Of a DNA stretch of 64,000 nucleotides, positions 25,401 through 32,682 are shown one piece after another. Below the pieces are notes generated by a model. It searched no databases, was not told where the DNA came from, and was given only the letters and a program-made list of their open reading frames with translations. Within the stretch, counting starts at the first letter, position 1, and every line of letters begins with the position of its first letter. Source of the DNA: WVZH01 sp034430895. Its GTDB lineage: Bacteria; Chloroflexota; Anaerolineae; Anaerolineales; E44-bin32. The translations under genes and the position numbers were made by a program. The DNA lies in contig DAOUDW010000087.1 of NCBI GenBank assembly GCA_034430895.1, positions 1 through 64,000 on the forward strand. Reading direction: 5' to 3'.

Positions 25401-25473
25401 GGCCGAGCAGCAGCGCCAGCGGCAGGGCGCGGCGAAAAATCTGTGTCGTTTTGTGAGAAATATTCGTTTTCAT
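22411..25473 (-). CDS. 1020-aa exported protein with Ig-like domains, coiled coil and glycine-rich membrane segment
   Basis: Signal peptide (about residues 1-33, cut after VVPVLA), a Cys-rich region, two or three bacterial Ig-like modules (SGSWYVSAVTIEASAAD; TDNAGLSDSASMSFQID; NGSYSVRARGLDQAGNVGG) and a Pro/Glu/Asp linker. A transmembrane segment (NLLAGAAAVAAVGAAMNVV) precedes a long charged coiled coil rich in Ala/Glu/Lys. The C-terminal third has a long Gly/Ala/Val hydrophobic region (VSTGVGIGSAVAVGVGSLL onward) and an amphipathic tail ending FFNGLFGGD. Extracellular N-terminus, membrane span and internal charged region are the simplest topology. I do not recognise a named family. The tail is duplicated twice downstream next to 6-TM genes. 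A pore-forming effector with membrane immunity proteins is one possible reading. Confidence 0.75.
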   Translation of the reverse strand: MKTNISHKTTQIFRRALPLALLLGLLVVVPVLADYIGPDRTVTTYVNQRKRCHYVAVHDPVGPGYDSCTLNLYVPPNDSCPSNVSGYFSNDSHSCGSGWPFDWPSCCNDPETSCSITPSSSTVSCSAGETGCRSVAQTTTHPPATISGNINCPQTGDNGYCTAAASLSLSGDEPLSGYSIITLEGTQNGATFACSGDSCAINLVEGANAFTFWALSDWGDSSLMGSTNRGVDTRPPSVNASASGISGSGSWYVSAVTIEASAADPSPGSGLASFQAAVDGSGWNAYSGPITLNNGNHTVELLATDNAGLSDSASMSFQIDTIAPTTVITDPTGTTWATGTITLSGVSSDLNLSGAEISTNGGSSWSGLSPDGGGNWSTTWDTHTVANGSYSVRARGLDQAGNVGGAAAVTIMVDNGEPHIYIPASWPIWRRVAINVVDNGIGVDRVRLTIHGGSYGERVYNWHSGQDDFKWDRLFGDIVAPIGGYPVEVEAWDQVGNKGAAWGEIVIPEPDEVEQEDDPGVLSVAPPEDPPAEPPGDTGGGDTGGGDMAPAAEDPPAAPSVVTFESEPETETEEIAPPAGSSNLLAGAAAVAAVGAAMNVVTAAKKKRKDEEKKQAAAAAIFNQTQIALEEKQAQNAAQAKWEAEQEAARLEAEREAIKAEREAQGITTGQPAPPYFIYVEAQKQRQREEDLRKRKEEQKQAELRAQEEELRRADRVDYRHTQVKEETIEAPPTGIMKWIGKAGKFINSMASAIDLRKIRFTPLPSGHVSVSAPGVPPGEKLAFRTGSDVNIPGTRYKPTTLSWTTLKSLGRRAFNGIKTNLGVSAAVNAYDYLLGSNKGGSLGEFTASTIVDTAVSTGVGIGSAVAVGVGSLLVTAAFGFTAPFAVLAGATVLVGLGASLAVDHFFGEEIAEIKQKFGATLDSGLSAWKGIRQNAQVIADHVGDKLSEVSDNIQTTVNNTIENVRNTVTDVAATLEQTSNNIGTAVENGIDNVKSTVGNAAKTAGDAVSNFFNGLFGGD

Positions 25474-25689
25474 CTTCCACCCCTTGCGTTTCAGCCTGTA
25501 TTAAACACACACGAAGGCCGCAGGTTCCCCAGATCCGCGGCGACGGGCCTTCCGTCGAATTGTCCCTCTGGCCGGAAATACTGTGACCAGTCTACAACAA
25601 TCCAAGATGGGATTCAACACCTTTTCGGCGAAACGTCGCCGGGTTCGATCCATCAAGATCGCCATTCAGCGTAGGATCGCTCGTTGTCG

Positions 25690-25760
25690 AATTAAACCCA
25701 CTATCGCGCCGCATAGTTACGGGAGTTTAACCGCAGGATTACCTTTTGGTAACTTCCTGC
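25690..25760 (+). repeat. Element shared with the region upstream of the giant Rhs gene
   Basis: TTTAACCGCAGGATTACC followed by TTTTGGTAAC resembles 43858-43901, where TTTACCGCAGGGTTACCG is followed by a second TTACCG and TTTGGTAAC. GGTTACC/GGTAAC arms make it partly palindromic. It may be a shared operator or a repeat. The rest of the 25474-26208 gap contains the SH3 fragment and another dispersed repeat only. Confidence 0.5.
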
Positions 25761-25882
25761 AGGGGGTCGACGCCGACCGCACGGCCTGCCTGGTCGAAGG
25801 AGTCACCATGCAGGGCTGGTCCACGATGGGCTGGGTGGCCTGCAATCGGCTGTGTTTTTCTGAATCATTTGGTGTTCGTTAA
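25742..25882 (+). pseudogene. Fragment of the SH3-like module
   Basis: Reads LQGVDADRTACLVEGVTMQG then WSTMGWVACNRL, the last 40 residues of the modules at 13275 and 16784. The upstream half (ETITILPMFTRPSLNDGG) is absent. A continuous frame exists from 25583, but its first 55 codons bear no resemblance to the family and have no ribosome-binding site. This is therefore a gene remnant. Confidence 0.7.
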
Positions 25883-25944
25883 AACCTGGATTCAACGACC
25901 AGGTGCAGCCTCATCCCACGTTGGTGTCGATATCCATTCACAAC

Positions 25945-26012
25945 GTAGATTATCCTAACGATCTGCATACTTTCTCCCGGCAGTATGGAGTACGCCTTTT
26001 TGGATGAGGTAT
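25945..26012. repeat. Degenerate copy of a TATCATAACCATC...GGATGAGG repeat
   Basis: ATTATCCTAACGATC, CCGGCAGTATGGAGTA and CTTTTTGGATGAGG occur in the same order as in the clearer copies at 59530-59625 and (inverted) 43603-43700. Spacing differs slightly. Listed as a degenerate member. Confidence 0.45.
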
Positions 26013-26208
26013 TTCATCACGGCTAATTTTTACCCTGCGCACTGCAACCAACTGCAGTACCTCCACGTATAGAAAATCGATCGGCTTGATATTGTCAGCA
26101 GGTCACCCCCATCCCTGGTTCCAGGTGGAAAGACGACATGGAGCGGTTATTGGGGACGGGTTAGAAAGAGACGAAATAAAAAATCACAGAACGAAGAAAG
26201 GAACATCA

Positions 26209-27567
26209 ATGAAACGGCTGTCAATTTTCATACTTATTTCAATGCTTATTACTTGCTGTCAACCAGGCAGTAATCTATTGGAAAATGAGCCTGAAAAATA
26301 TCGAAGGGAACTTGATACATACATTACAGAAAAAATGAGTCATGTGCACGTTCCGGGGCTCGCCATTGGGATTATTGAAAAGAGCAAAATCATTTACACG
26401 CAGGGGTATGGGTTGGCTGATATCGAGAATGGTATTCCTGTAACGGAGGAAACGCTTTTTCATCTAGGATCGATTTCCAAACTGGTAACCGCTACCGCAG
26501 TTATGAAATTAGTTGAAGATGGATATATCGACCTTGATGAGGATATCAATACCTATCTGGACTTTGAAATCCGAAACCCGAATTTTCCTGAAGATAAAAT
26601 CACGCCTCGTATGCTTCTTACGCACACTTCATCGATCATCGATGATGAAGAGATTTATGAAAGCCTGTACACCATTAATTCCGGTGGAGGTGATTCACCA
26701 ATCAGTTTACGTGAATATTTGGAGAATAGTTTATCCAATTCCGGCAAGTGGTACTCTGAGAAGATTTATTTAGAAAGCAGACCCGGCACTGTTAATGAAT
26801 ACAGCAACATTGGCTTTGCATTGGCGGGATATTTGGTCGAGGTGATTTCTGGCAAGCCTTTCAATGAATATTGCAACGAGAATATTTTCGACCCGCTTCG
26901 TATGGACGATACTCGCTGGTTCTTATCGGAATTGGATACGGCAAAAATCGCTATCCCCTATCAATTCGAAAACGGAGAATTTTCTGCCTATCCGCATTAT
27001 GGATTTCCCAGTTACCCGGACGGTCAGTTGAAGAGCAATGTGGTCGATCTGCTGTCTTTTCTGCAGTTCTTCCTGAACAATGGAGAAGGTTATGATGTTC
27101 CAGTATTGCAGGCAGCTACTATTGAGGAAATATTAAGGATCCAGGAGCCGGATGTTGATTATGGGCAGGCACTTGGTTGGAGCTACTCGGAATTCAATCT
27201 ACCGATCGTTAATAATGCCTTCCTGCCGGCGAAAGGGGGGGAGGATCCGGGCGCCCGGGCGATTATCTTGTTCGATCCAATATCGAAATCAGGGTTTGTA
27301 ATTTTACTCAATCAAGAGTTGAAAGATTTCTGGACGGAACAAAGAGAAATATGTTTTGACCTGGTTAACAAACTCAAAGCGGATTTGGGGTTGAAGAACA
27401 TGCACGGTATCAACGAATTACGAATTGGATCAATTGCGGCTGGTATCGCAGTGGTCGTAGTTGTTCTTGTATGGCTTGTCATCCCGAAACAGATATGTCC
27501 GCACTGTGGTCATAAATTTCATAAGTTCGAACGAAAATGTCCAAAATGCAGGGTAAAGAGACAATAG
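26209..27567 (+). CDS. Serine hydrolase (beta-lactamase/PBP-like) lipoprotein with C-terminal zinc ribbon
   Basis: The 452-aa product has a lipoprotein signal (LISMLITCC) and a class C beta-lactamase-like domain. The SxxK motif is SISK (Ser88, Lys91), the Tyr motif is YSN (Tyr198) and AKGGEDPGARAI may be the third, Lys-Gly-type motif. LLTHTSSI is the usual family landmark. It probably acts on peptidoglycan-like or peptide/ester bonds outside the membrane. Unusually, a transmembrane helix (GSIAAGIAVVVVVLVWLVI) and a two-CxxC zinc ribbon (CPHCGHKF ... CPKC) follow, so the C-terminus would lie in the cytoplasm. The ATG follows AAAGGAACATCA. Not in an evident operon. Confidence 0.85.
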   Translation: MKRLSIFILISMLITCCQPGSNLLENEPEKYRRELDTYITEKMSHVHVPGLAIGIIEKSKIIYTQGYGLADIENGIPVTEETLFHLGSISKLVTATAVMKLVEDGYIDLDEDINTYLDFEIRNPNFPEDKITPRMLLTHTSSIIDDEEIYESLYTINSGGGDSPISLREYLENSLSNSGKWYSEKIYLESRPGTVNEYSNIGFALAGYLVEVISGKPFNEYCNENIFDPLRMDDTRWFLSELDTAKIAIPYQFENGEFSAYPHYGFPSYPDGQLKSNVVDLLSFLQFFLNNGEGYDVPVLQAATIEEILRIQEPDVDYGQALGWSYSEFNLPIVNNAFLPAKGGEDPGARAIILFDPISKSGFVILLNQELKDFWTEQREICFDLVNKLKADLGLKNMHGINELRIGSIAAGIAVVVVVLVWLVIPKQICPHCGHKFHKFERKCPKCRVKRQ

Positions 27568-27706
27568 ATGCAATGGTTCCTGCAATGCAATATTGGGACG
27601 GCATCATGTATTCGATTACTATTGCAGATGGCTTGAAACAGACAATAGGATAACCATAACGAGAATTCGTTCCCACACCGGGCGGATTGGGCTTGCAAAT
27701 TATTTA

Positions 27707-28052
27707 TTTCATAGTATTACGGTGTAAATCGTCGTATTTACGCTATGACAGCCCACACTTGGTTATCGTCGTTGATGCTGGTAGATTCGAGTTTATAATA
27801 AAGATGGCAACGAGGAAACGGAGGGCAGTTATGGCACGCCAGGTTTGGCAGGTTCTCAAGACCAAGCACTGCGAACGCATCGGCGAGATCGCTTCGTTGG
27901 AAGTACATCTCATCTTCCCGGACGATATCCTGCCGGACCAGGGGCCGCGGGTGATCGGCCATCGCTGCTCGCACGGTTTGCGCTGCAATCAACTCGATGC
28001 GCCCACCTGCCAATGGGCAGGGACGCTGCCGGGTTACGATCCGTTCCGTTAG
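27707..28052 (+). repeat. Direct repeat copy A flanking the iron-uptake locus
   Basis: The segment from TTTCATAGTATTACGG to the stop of the 73-aa gene is repeated at 32683-33033, with a strongly conserved coding part and a looser upstream part. The two coding copies are 4981 bases apart in the same orientation, bracketing the Fur/ABC transporter genes. The region 27568-27706 holds nothing recognised. Confidence 0.85.
27831..28052 (+). CDS. 73-aa Cys-containing small protein, copy A
   Basis: ATG follows GGAGGGCAGTT. The product MARQVWQVLKTKHCERIGEI ends in HRCSHGLRCNQLDAPTCQWA and GYDPFR. It has four cysteines and several His, so metal binding is possible, but no family is recognised. It differs from copy B (32812) at only three residues. 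A longer frame starts at 27687 but lies in the non-conserved upstream part. The strong conservation between copies at protein level suggests it is functional or very recently duplicated. Confidence 0.7.
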   Translation: MARQVWQVLKTKHCERIGEIASLEVHLIFPDDILPDQGPRVIGHRCSHGLRCNQLDAPTCQWAGTLPGYDPFR

Positions 28053-28187
28053 TTGTTCTGTGTCGCAAGATCGTTGAACTTCAATATTTTCAACTACCAA
28101 TCAAGGAATATGGGAAGGACCGAAAAGGTCCTTGCTTGTTTTATGGGGATAATTCGCCGCCTGGCGTATATTCGAGGACATTTATTA

Positions 28188-28214
28188 GAATGGACGCACA
28201 TTTTCGGCCATTAC
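28188..28214 (+). repeat. Dispersed repeat, GGATGTACATTTTCGGCC family
   Basis: Here GAATGGACGCACATTTTCGG then CCATTACAGG. The stop codon of the lipoprotein remnant on the minus strand (28211) lies at its edge. Confidence 0.6.
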
Positions 28215-28384
28215 AGGCTGATATCGGGCGTGGCACTTGGGTTGGGGGTGTCTGTTAGCGGCGCGGTCGGTTGCGGATTGGATGTTTGACTTGCAGTGAT
28301 CGCAGTTAGAATCGACGTTTTCGTTGTACAACCCGCGATCACTAGGATCGAGATCGCGATCGCTGTGGTGGCATTTTTCTTCAT
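28211..28384 (-). pseudogene. Truncated lipoprotein remnant
   Basis: MKKNATTAIAISILVIAGCT is a good lipoprotein signal peptide, followed by a Thr/Pro/Ser linker (TSNPQPTAPLTDTPNPSATP) like those of the beta-propeller and FGE lipoproteins in this window. The frame ends immediately at a dispersed repeat, with no folded domain. It is probably the 5' stump of a lipoprotein gene cut at the repeat. No clear ribosome-binding site is seen. Confidence 0.6.
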
Positions 28385-28446
28385 AGTGAAAGCATACACC
28401 ATACCAGCTTGATGTTCAAAACACGATACACCTACAGGGGAACTAT

Positions 28447-28628
28447 CACGGCGGAGAGATCAGCGAACCTGCAACACGAACATCTTTCTGCTCGGCGATA
28501 TCCTAAGCGACACCCGCTTCGGTGTTGACGATTTCGAGATCGGTGTCGTCAACGATTACTTGCCTAGTCTGCCTTGTTGCACCTCGGAGTTGAAACCAGG
28601 AATTAAGCTCTGGCGGAGTTACGCATGA
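28447..28628 (+). other. Possible gene fragment between the lipoprotein remnant and fur
   Basis: One plus-strand frame stays open without a start codon and reads NIFLLGDILSDTRFGVDDFE, then VVNDYLPSLPCC, ending at 28626-28628. It looks protein-like but has no initiation codon or family match. It could be a decayed gene fragment. Nothing else is visible in 28215-28640. Confidence 0.25.
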
Positions 28629-28640
28629 TCCGCATTCGTC

Positions 28641-29030
28641 TCATTCTTTATGCTCCCCCTGACACGACGAACAATAGCCAAATAGAATGAGGTGATTGGT
28701 GGTTAGCTGGAAATCAAAACGATCTTTAATCTCATTGAACATGGATTGGACGACTTCGTTTTCAAGCGTGATCACCTGCTGACAGCCCTGGCAAACCAGA
28801 TGGTGATGTGGAGAATTGCCCACCATTTCGTAAACCATGGCCCCTTTGCCCATGTCCGAGACCGAAACTTCGCCTGCATCGGTTAAGCGCTCCAAAGCTC
28901 GATATACCGTGGAAGGATTTACACTCGGAAGACGTGGTTTCAGGCGCAAATAAATTTCCTGGGCAGTGAAATGCATGGGGCGTGATTGGAGCAACTCTAC
29001 GATCAATTGCTGTACTGAGCTTGATTTCAT
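28641..29030 (-). CDS. Fur-family metal-responsive repressor
   Basis: The 129-aa product has the Fur winged helix (HFTAQEIYLRLKPRLPSVNP followed by STVYRALERLTDAGEV), the HHHLVCQGCQQVITLE metal-site segment and a second C-terminal CSSC pair, giving two CxxC structural-zinc pairs. It is likely a homodimeric repressor controlling the divergent transporter operon and itself. Fur, Zur, Mur or PerR cannot be told apart safely from sequence alone; the haem/siderophore-type ABC transporter next door favours iron. The start lies about 20 bases from the palindromic operator, so its mRNA has a very short leader. Confidence 0.85.
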   Translation of the reverse strand: MKSSSVQQLIVELLQSRPMHFTAQEIYLRLKPRLPSVNPSTVYRALERLTDAGEVSVSDMGKGAMVYEMVGNSPHHHLVCQGCQQVITLENEVVQSMFNEIKDRFDFQLTTNHLILFGYCSSCQGEHKE

Positions 29031-29051
29031 GGCTAAAATTATAATCCGTCA

Positions 29052-29081
29052 CGCAAGTTTTTGCATATGCAATAACTTGCG
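29052..29081. promoter_or_regulatory. 30-bp near-perfect palindrome, probable Fur-family operator
   Basis: Outer arms CGCAAGTT and AACTTGCG flank an inner perfect palindrome TTGCATATGCAA. Only one symmetrical base pair is mismatched over 30 bp. It lies between the divergent fur gene and the transporter operon and overlaps the -35 element of the latter, so binding would repress. Two nested or overlapping dimer sites are possible. Confidence 0.75.
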
Positions 29082-29088
29082 TTATAAT
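29061..29088 (+). promoter_or_regulatory. Sigma-70-type promoter of the transporter operon
   Basis: TTGCAT (29061-29066), 16 bases, TATAAT (29083-29088). The -35 box is inside the palindrome, consistent with metal-dependent repression. Confidence 0.6.
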
Positions 29089-29170
29089 ACTTGTCCTTTG
29101 TTATGGATGCTCTTATTATAAAAAAAATCCATCTCGGTTATCAAATAAAGGAGTGGGTGGAGCATACGTA

Positions 29171-29345
29171 ATGAATCCGCAGCAACTTGAATCAGTCGCT
29201 CAATTTCACAGGCATCTTTGCCCAGGGCTGGCTATTGGCGTACGCCGCATAACTTGCGGTGCGCGATATTCCTGCTCATACAGTCGATGAAGAAATCATC
29301 GCTATCGTCAAGACTGTTACGGAAAAGATCTCACATGGGAAATAA
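29171..29345 (+). pseudogene. Remnant of an FmdE-like gene
   Basis: Starts MNPQQLESVAQFHRHLCPGL followed by AIGVR, matching the FmdE N-terminal motif (normally F-H-G-H-L-C-P-G-L-A-I-G). It then goes out of frame; the continuation in another frame reads VRDIPAHTVDEEIIAIVKTV, ending at 29345, and resembles the later DEEIVAIVEND region. A good ribosome-binding site (GGGTGGAG) and ATG remain. FmdE-like proteins often accompany metal-chelate ABC transporters, so this looks like a deleted and frameshifted first gene of the operon. Confidence 0.6.
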
Positions 29346-30441
29346 ACCCATGCGTGAAGCAGCTTTCATCAACAGTAGCTCGTCGAACGGGGCGGCTGAA
29401 AACTTCCACCGGCAGTCATCAAGCAAAAAGCGGCTCGTCCTGGGTTTATTTGTTCTGACAATCCTGCTGACGGTCGTCGCAATCAACGCCGGAGCCGCGG
29501 AAACCCATCCCGTGCAGGTGCTGCGGACGCTATTGGGCCTGGAAAGCGGCCTTTCAGGCGTAGTAATCTGGAACATCCGGCTGCCGCGGGTCATCGCCGG
29601 GATTGTATCTGGGGTCGGGCTGGCGCTGGCCGGCTGCGTGATGCAAACCAGCCTGCGTAACCCGCTGGCATCCCCGTTCACATTAGGCATCTCGAATGCG
29701 GCCGCCTTTGGCGCCAACCTGGCCATCGTGTTGTTCGGAGCCGGTACCTTGCACAGCAACACCCACGATGCAGTCTTCATCGCCAATCCCTACACCGTCA
29801 CGGTGAGTGCCTTTGCCTTCTCGATGGCCGCCATGATGCTGATATTGTTCTTGGCACGGCTGCGTGGCTTTTCACCCGAATCGGTGGTGCTTGCGGGAGT
29901 GGCCTTCGGTTCGCTGTTCGCCGCTGGATCTGCCCTGGTACAGTACTTCGCTGAGGACGTGCAGGTGGCCGCTATGGTTTTCTGGACATTTGGTGATTTG
30001 GGACGCGTCTCTTGGCAGGAGGTAATCATCCTGACGCTGATTACTGCGGCCGCCTCGAGCTATTTTCTACTGCACCGCTGGAATTACAATGCCCTCGAAA
30101 GTGGCGAAGACGTTGCGAAAAGCCTGGGCGTTGATGTGGAACAGATCCGTTTTCGCAGCTTGCTCGCATCATCATTGGCCACTGCTGTGGCGGTCGCCTT
30201 TATGGGCATTATCGGTTTCATCGGTCTGATCGCCCCCCAGATGATGCGCCGTGTGCTGGGAATCGATCACCGCTTCCTGCTCCCGGCAGCGGCTTTAACC
30301 GGAGCAACCTTGCTGTTACTTGCTGATACCCTGGCGCGAACTTTGATATCACCGGTAATTTTACCGGTCGGTGCGATTACCTCTTTCTTCGGTGCGCCCT
30401 TATTCCTATTCATTTTAGCGAAAGGCTATTCACGGCGATGA
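29335..30441 (+). CDS. FecCD-family ABC transporter permease
   Basis: The 368-aa product is a many-helix FecCD/BtuC permease. Family landmarks are VVIWNIRLPRVIAGIVSGVG, LALAGCVMQTSLRNPLASP, LGISNAAAFGANLAI, the SLGVDVEQIRFRSLL coupling helix and GFIGLIAPQMMRRVLG. It forms the membrane channel for an iron-siderophore, haem or cobamide complex. The N-terminal 45 residues (polar, Ser/Asn-rich) are an unusual extension. The start at 29335 overlaps the FmdE remnant; upstream codons in this frame (from 29218) belong to that remnant. It ends in ATGA, overlapping the ATPase gene. Confidence 0.9.
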   Translation: MGNKPMREAAFINSSSSNGAAENFHRQSSSKKRLVLGLFVLTILLTVVAINAGAAETHPVQVLRTLLGLESGLSGVVIWNIRLPRVIAGIVSGVGLALAGCVMQTSLRNPLASPFTLGISNAAAFGANLAIVLFGAGTLHSNTHDAVFIANPYTVTVSAFAFSMAAMMLILFLARLRGFSPESVVLAGVAFGSLFAAGSALVQYFAEDVQVAAMVFWTFGDLGRVSWQEVIILTLITAAASSYFLLHRWNYNALESGEDVAKSLGVDVEQIRFRSLLASSLATAVAVAFMGIIGFIGLIAPQMMRRVLGIDHRFLLPAAALTGATLLLLADTLARTLISPVILPVGAITSFFGAPLFLFILAKGYSRR

Positions 30442-31190
30442 TCCTGCGTGTACAAGGGATTACGTTTCACTATCCGGGACGTCCGGTGTTGGATGATGCC
30501 AGCTTCACGGTGGAAAAGGGTGAGGTGTTGGCAGTCCTGGGACCCAATGGAACGGGTAAGACCACGCTGCTCAAGTGTCTTAATCGCATTCTTGCCCCCG
30601 CAGCCGGAATGATATGGATCGGTGATGAACCCATTTCAAGCCTCAGCCGCAATGCTTTGGCGCAGAAGATCGGCTATGTGGAACAGCAGCGCGCTGGTTC
30701 ACGAACCACCGTTTTCAATGCAGTACTATTAGGTCGCAAACCGTACATCCGTTGGGACATTACCCAAAATGATATTGCAATTGCGAGCCAGGTGTTGGAA
30801 CCCCTGGGGCTTTCTGAATATGCGTTACGCTACCTGGATGAATTGAGCGGCGGTGAACTGCAAAAGGTGGTGATTGCACGTGCCCTGGCGCAAGAACCCC
30901 AGATCCTGCTGATGGACGAACCCACGAGCAGCCTGGATTTGAAGAATCAGCTGGAGTTGATTGACCTTATCCGCCAGATTAGCCGTGAGCGCGGTATTGC
31001 CGCGGTGGTGGCAATGCACGATCTGAACCTTGCCTTACGATTCGCAGATCGCTTCATTCTGCTGAAGGATAAAACCATCTTCGCCGCGGGCGGACCGGAC
31101 ATTATATCTCCTGAAACCATCGAATCTGTGTACGCTGTTCCCGTGGTGATCGCGAAACACAATGGCAACCGCGTTGTGGTGCCAATATAG
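30438..31190 (+). CDS. FecE/BtuD-like ABC transporter ATPase
   Basis: The 250-aa product carries Walker A GPNGTGKTTLLK (about residues 35-46), the Q-loop region YVEQQR, signature LSGGELQKVVIARAL, Walker B ILLMDEPTSSLDL and the switch His in AMHDLNLALRF. It energises the FecCD permease, with which its start overlaps in an ATGA. The binding-protein gene follows 39 bases downstream. The unusual N-T-G rather than N-G-S-G in Walker A is within the family range. Confidence 0.92.
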   Translation: MILRVQGITFHYPGRPVLDDASFTVEKGEVLAVLGPNGTGKTTLLKCLNRILAPAAGMIWIGDEPISSLSRNALAQKIGYVEQQRAGSRTTVFNAVLLGRKPYIRWDITQNDIAIASQVLEPLGLSEYALRYLDELSGGELQKVVIARALAQEPQILLMDEPTSSLDLKNQLELIDLIRQISRERGIAAVVAMHDLNLALRFADRFILLKDKTIFAAGGPDIISPETIESVYAVPVVIAKHNGNRVVVPI

Positions 31191-31229
31191 ACACAACAAG
31201 CCCTTATGGTCATGGAGAGAGGAACCATC

Positions 31230-32345
31230 GTGAAAAAAACCGTTTTCATCATCGTACTGCTGCTCGTTATCACCTCGCCTGGATTAAACGGGTGCAACCC
31301 CGGATTACAAAATGAAGACGCAAACGTCATCGTGACTGATCTATTGGGGCGTGAAGTATCCATACCTACAACAGTAACCCGCGTGGTCGCCATCGGGCCG
31401 GGCGCGTTGCGCCTCTACGTCTACGCCGGGAATCTGGATTATGTTGTCGGTGTGGAACAAATCGAAGCCGAGCGTCCTACTGGAAGACCATATTTACTTG
31501 CACACCCCGAGCTGGCGAATTTGCCCGTCATCGGTCAAGGAGGCCCAAACAATGCTACGGACCCGGAGAAAATCCTGTTGATCGAGCCAGATGTAATCCT
31601 CAGCACGTATGTTGTAGATATGGCCGCGGCTGATGAGCTGCAAGCCAAGACTGGCATCCCCGTGGTTGCGATCAGTTATGGCTATGCCGGCTTTGGTATA
31701 ACCAATCTCGCCGGGCCGGAAGTACCAGAATCGTTGCTGTTGATTGGACGGGTTATTGGCGACGAAACCAGAGCGCAAGCGGCTGTGGCCTTTTTACAAC
31801 AAGTCCTGCAGGATCTGGACGAACGCACAATCGATATCCCTGAAGAAGATAGACCCTCGGTGTATGTGGGTGGCCTGGGCTCCAAGGGAACGCATGGTAT
31901 CGAAAGCACTCAGGGTGACTACTCCCTGCTGAATGTCATTCACGCCAAGAACATGGTGGATGAAACCGGGGTTAGCGGGTCCATTATGATCGACAAGGAG
32001 AAGTTATTGGTCTGGGACCCGGACTTCATCTTTATCGACCAGGGCGGATGGGCGGCAATTGTTGAAGATTATCAAAAGAATCCTGTATATTACGAATCAC
32101 TATCGGCAGTCCAGAATGGCAGAGTTTATTCACAACTGCCGTACAATTACTACAATACCAATATTGATACAGCGATCGCTGACGCTTATTATTTGGGGAA
32201 AATTCTCTACCCCATTGCCTTTGCAGATATTGATCCTTCGGAGAAAGCTGACGAAATCTACCTCGCTTTGTTGGGCCAACCCGTTTGCGCTCAGATGGCA
32301 GCTGATTTTGGCGGTTTCAGCGAACTATCCTTGGGCGATTCGTAA
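31230..32345 (+). CDS. FecB/BtuF-like periplasmic-type binding lipoprotein
   Basis: The 371-aa product has a lipoprotein signal (VKKTVFIIVLLLVI ... GLNGC) and the class III binding-protein fold. Landmarks are VTDLLGREVSIPTTVTRVVA, LLAHPELANLPVIGQGG, DPEKILLIEPDVILSTY and LLVWDPDFIFIDQGGW. The fold captures metal chelates and delivers them to the permease. The GTG at 31230 follows GAGAGAGG; ATG at 31206 is the longer alternative and would lengthen the signal n-region. The binding ligand cannot be told (siderophore, haem, tungstate-free cobamide types share this fold). Confidence 0.88.
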   Translation: MKKTVFIIVLLLVITSPGLNGCNPGLQNEDANVIVTDLLGREVSIPTTVTRVVAIGPGALRLYVYAGNLDYVVGVEQIEAERPTGRPYLLAHPELANLPVIGQGGPNNATDPEKILLIEPDVILSTYVVDMAAADELQAKTGIPVVAISYGYAGFGITNLAGPEVPESLLLIGRVIGDETRAQAAVAFLQQVLQDLDERTIDIPEEDRPSVYVGGLGSKGTHGIESTQGDYSLLNVIHAKNMVDETGVSGSIMIDKEKLLVWDPDFIFIDQGGWAAIVEDYQKNPVYYESLSAVQNGRVYSQLPYNYYNTNIDTAIADAYYLGKILYPIAFADIDPSEKADEIYLALLGQPVCAQMAADFGGFSELSLGDS

Positions 32346-32682
32346 AGGAGAATACAAGGGCGAATCTCAGAGTTTTCCGATGGGTGTATTGGCCGAATTT
32401 GAACATCTTCTACGCAATGCAGTCATGGTCTTGGCTTCTTGATTGGAAAGGCTGATCGTGATTTCATTTCTCCACCATTTATATGAAACCAACCTGTATA
32501 TGATTGAATGGCATATAAATCTTACAAATAGATATTTGACATTATCATAACCATCTTGTAATTTCGGGCAGCATCAGCTATTTAATATTTGGGAACACTA
32601 CATCCAGATGATGTTATTCCCTGAAATATAAAAATGGGGTAAGGTCATATTTTTGGTTGTGAATTTGGATTCTATATTTTCG
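32346..32682. other. Intergenic region with part of a dispersed repeat
   Basis: No gene is seen. TTGACATTATCATAACCATC at 32534-32553 is a good match to the arm of the repeat at 43603-43700 (inverted) and 59540. The remaining part is AT-rich and unremarkable. Confidence 0.55.
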
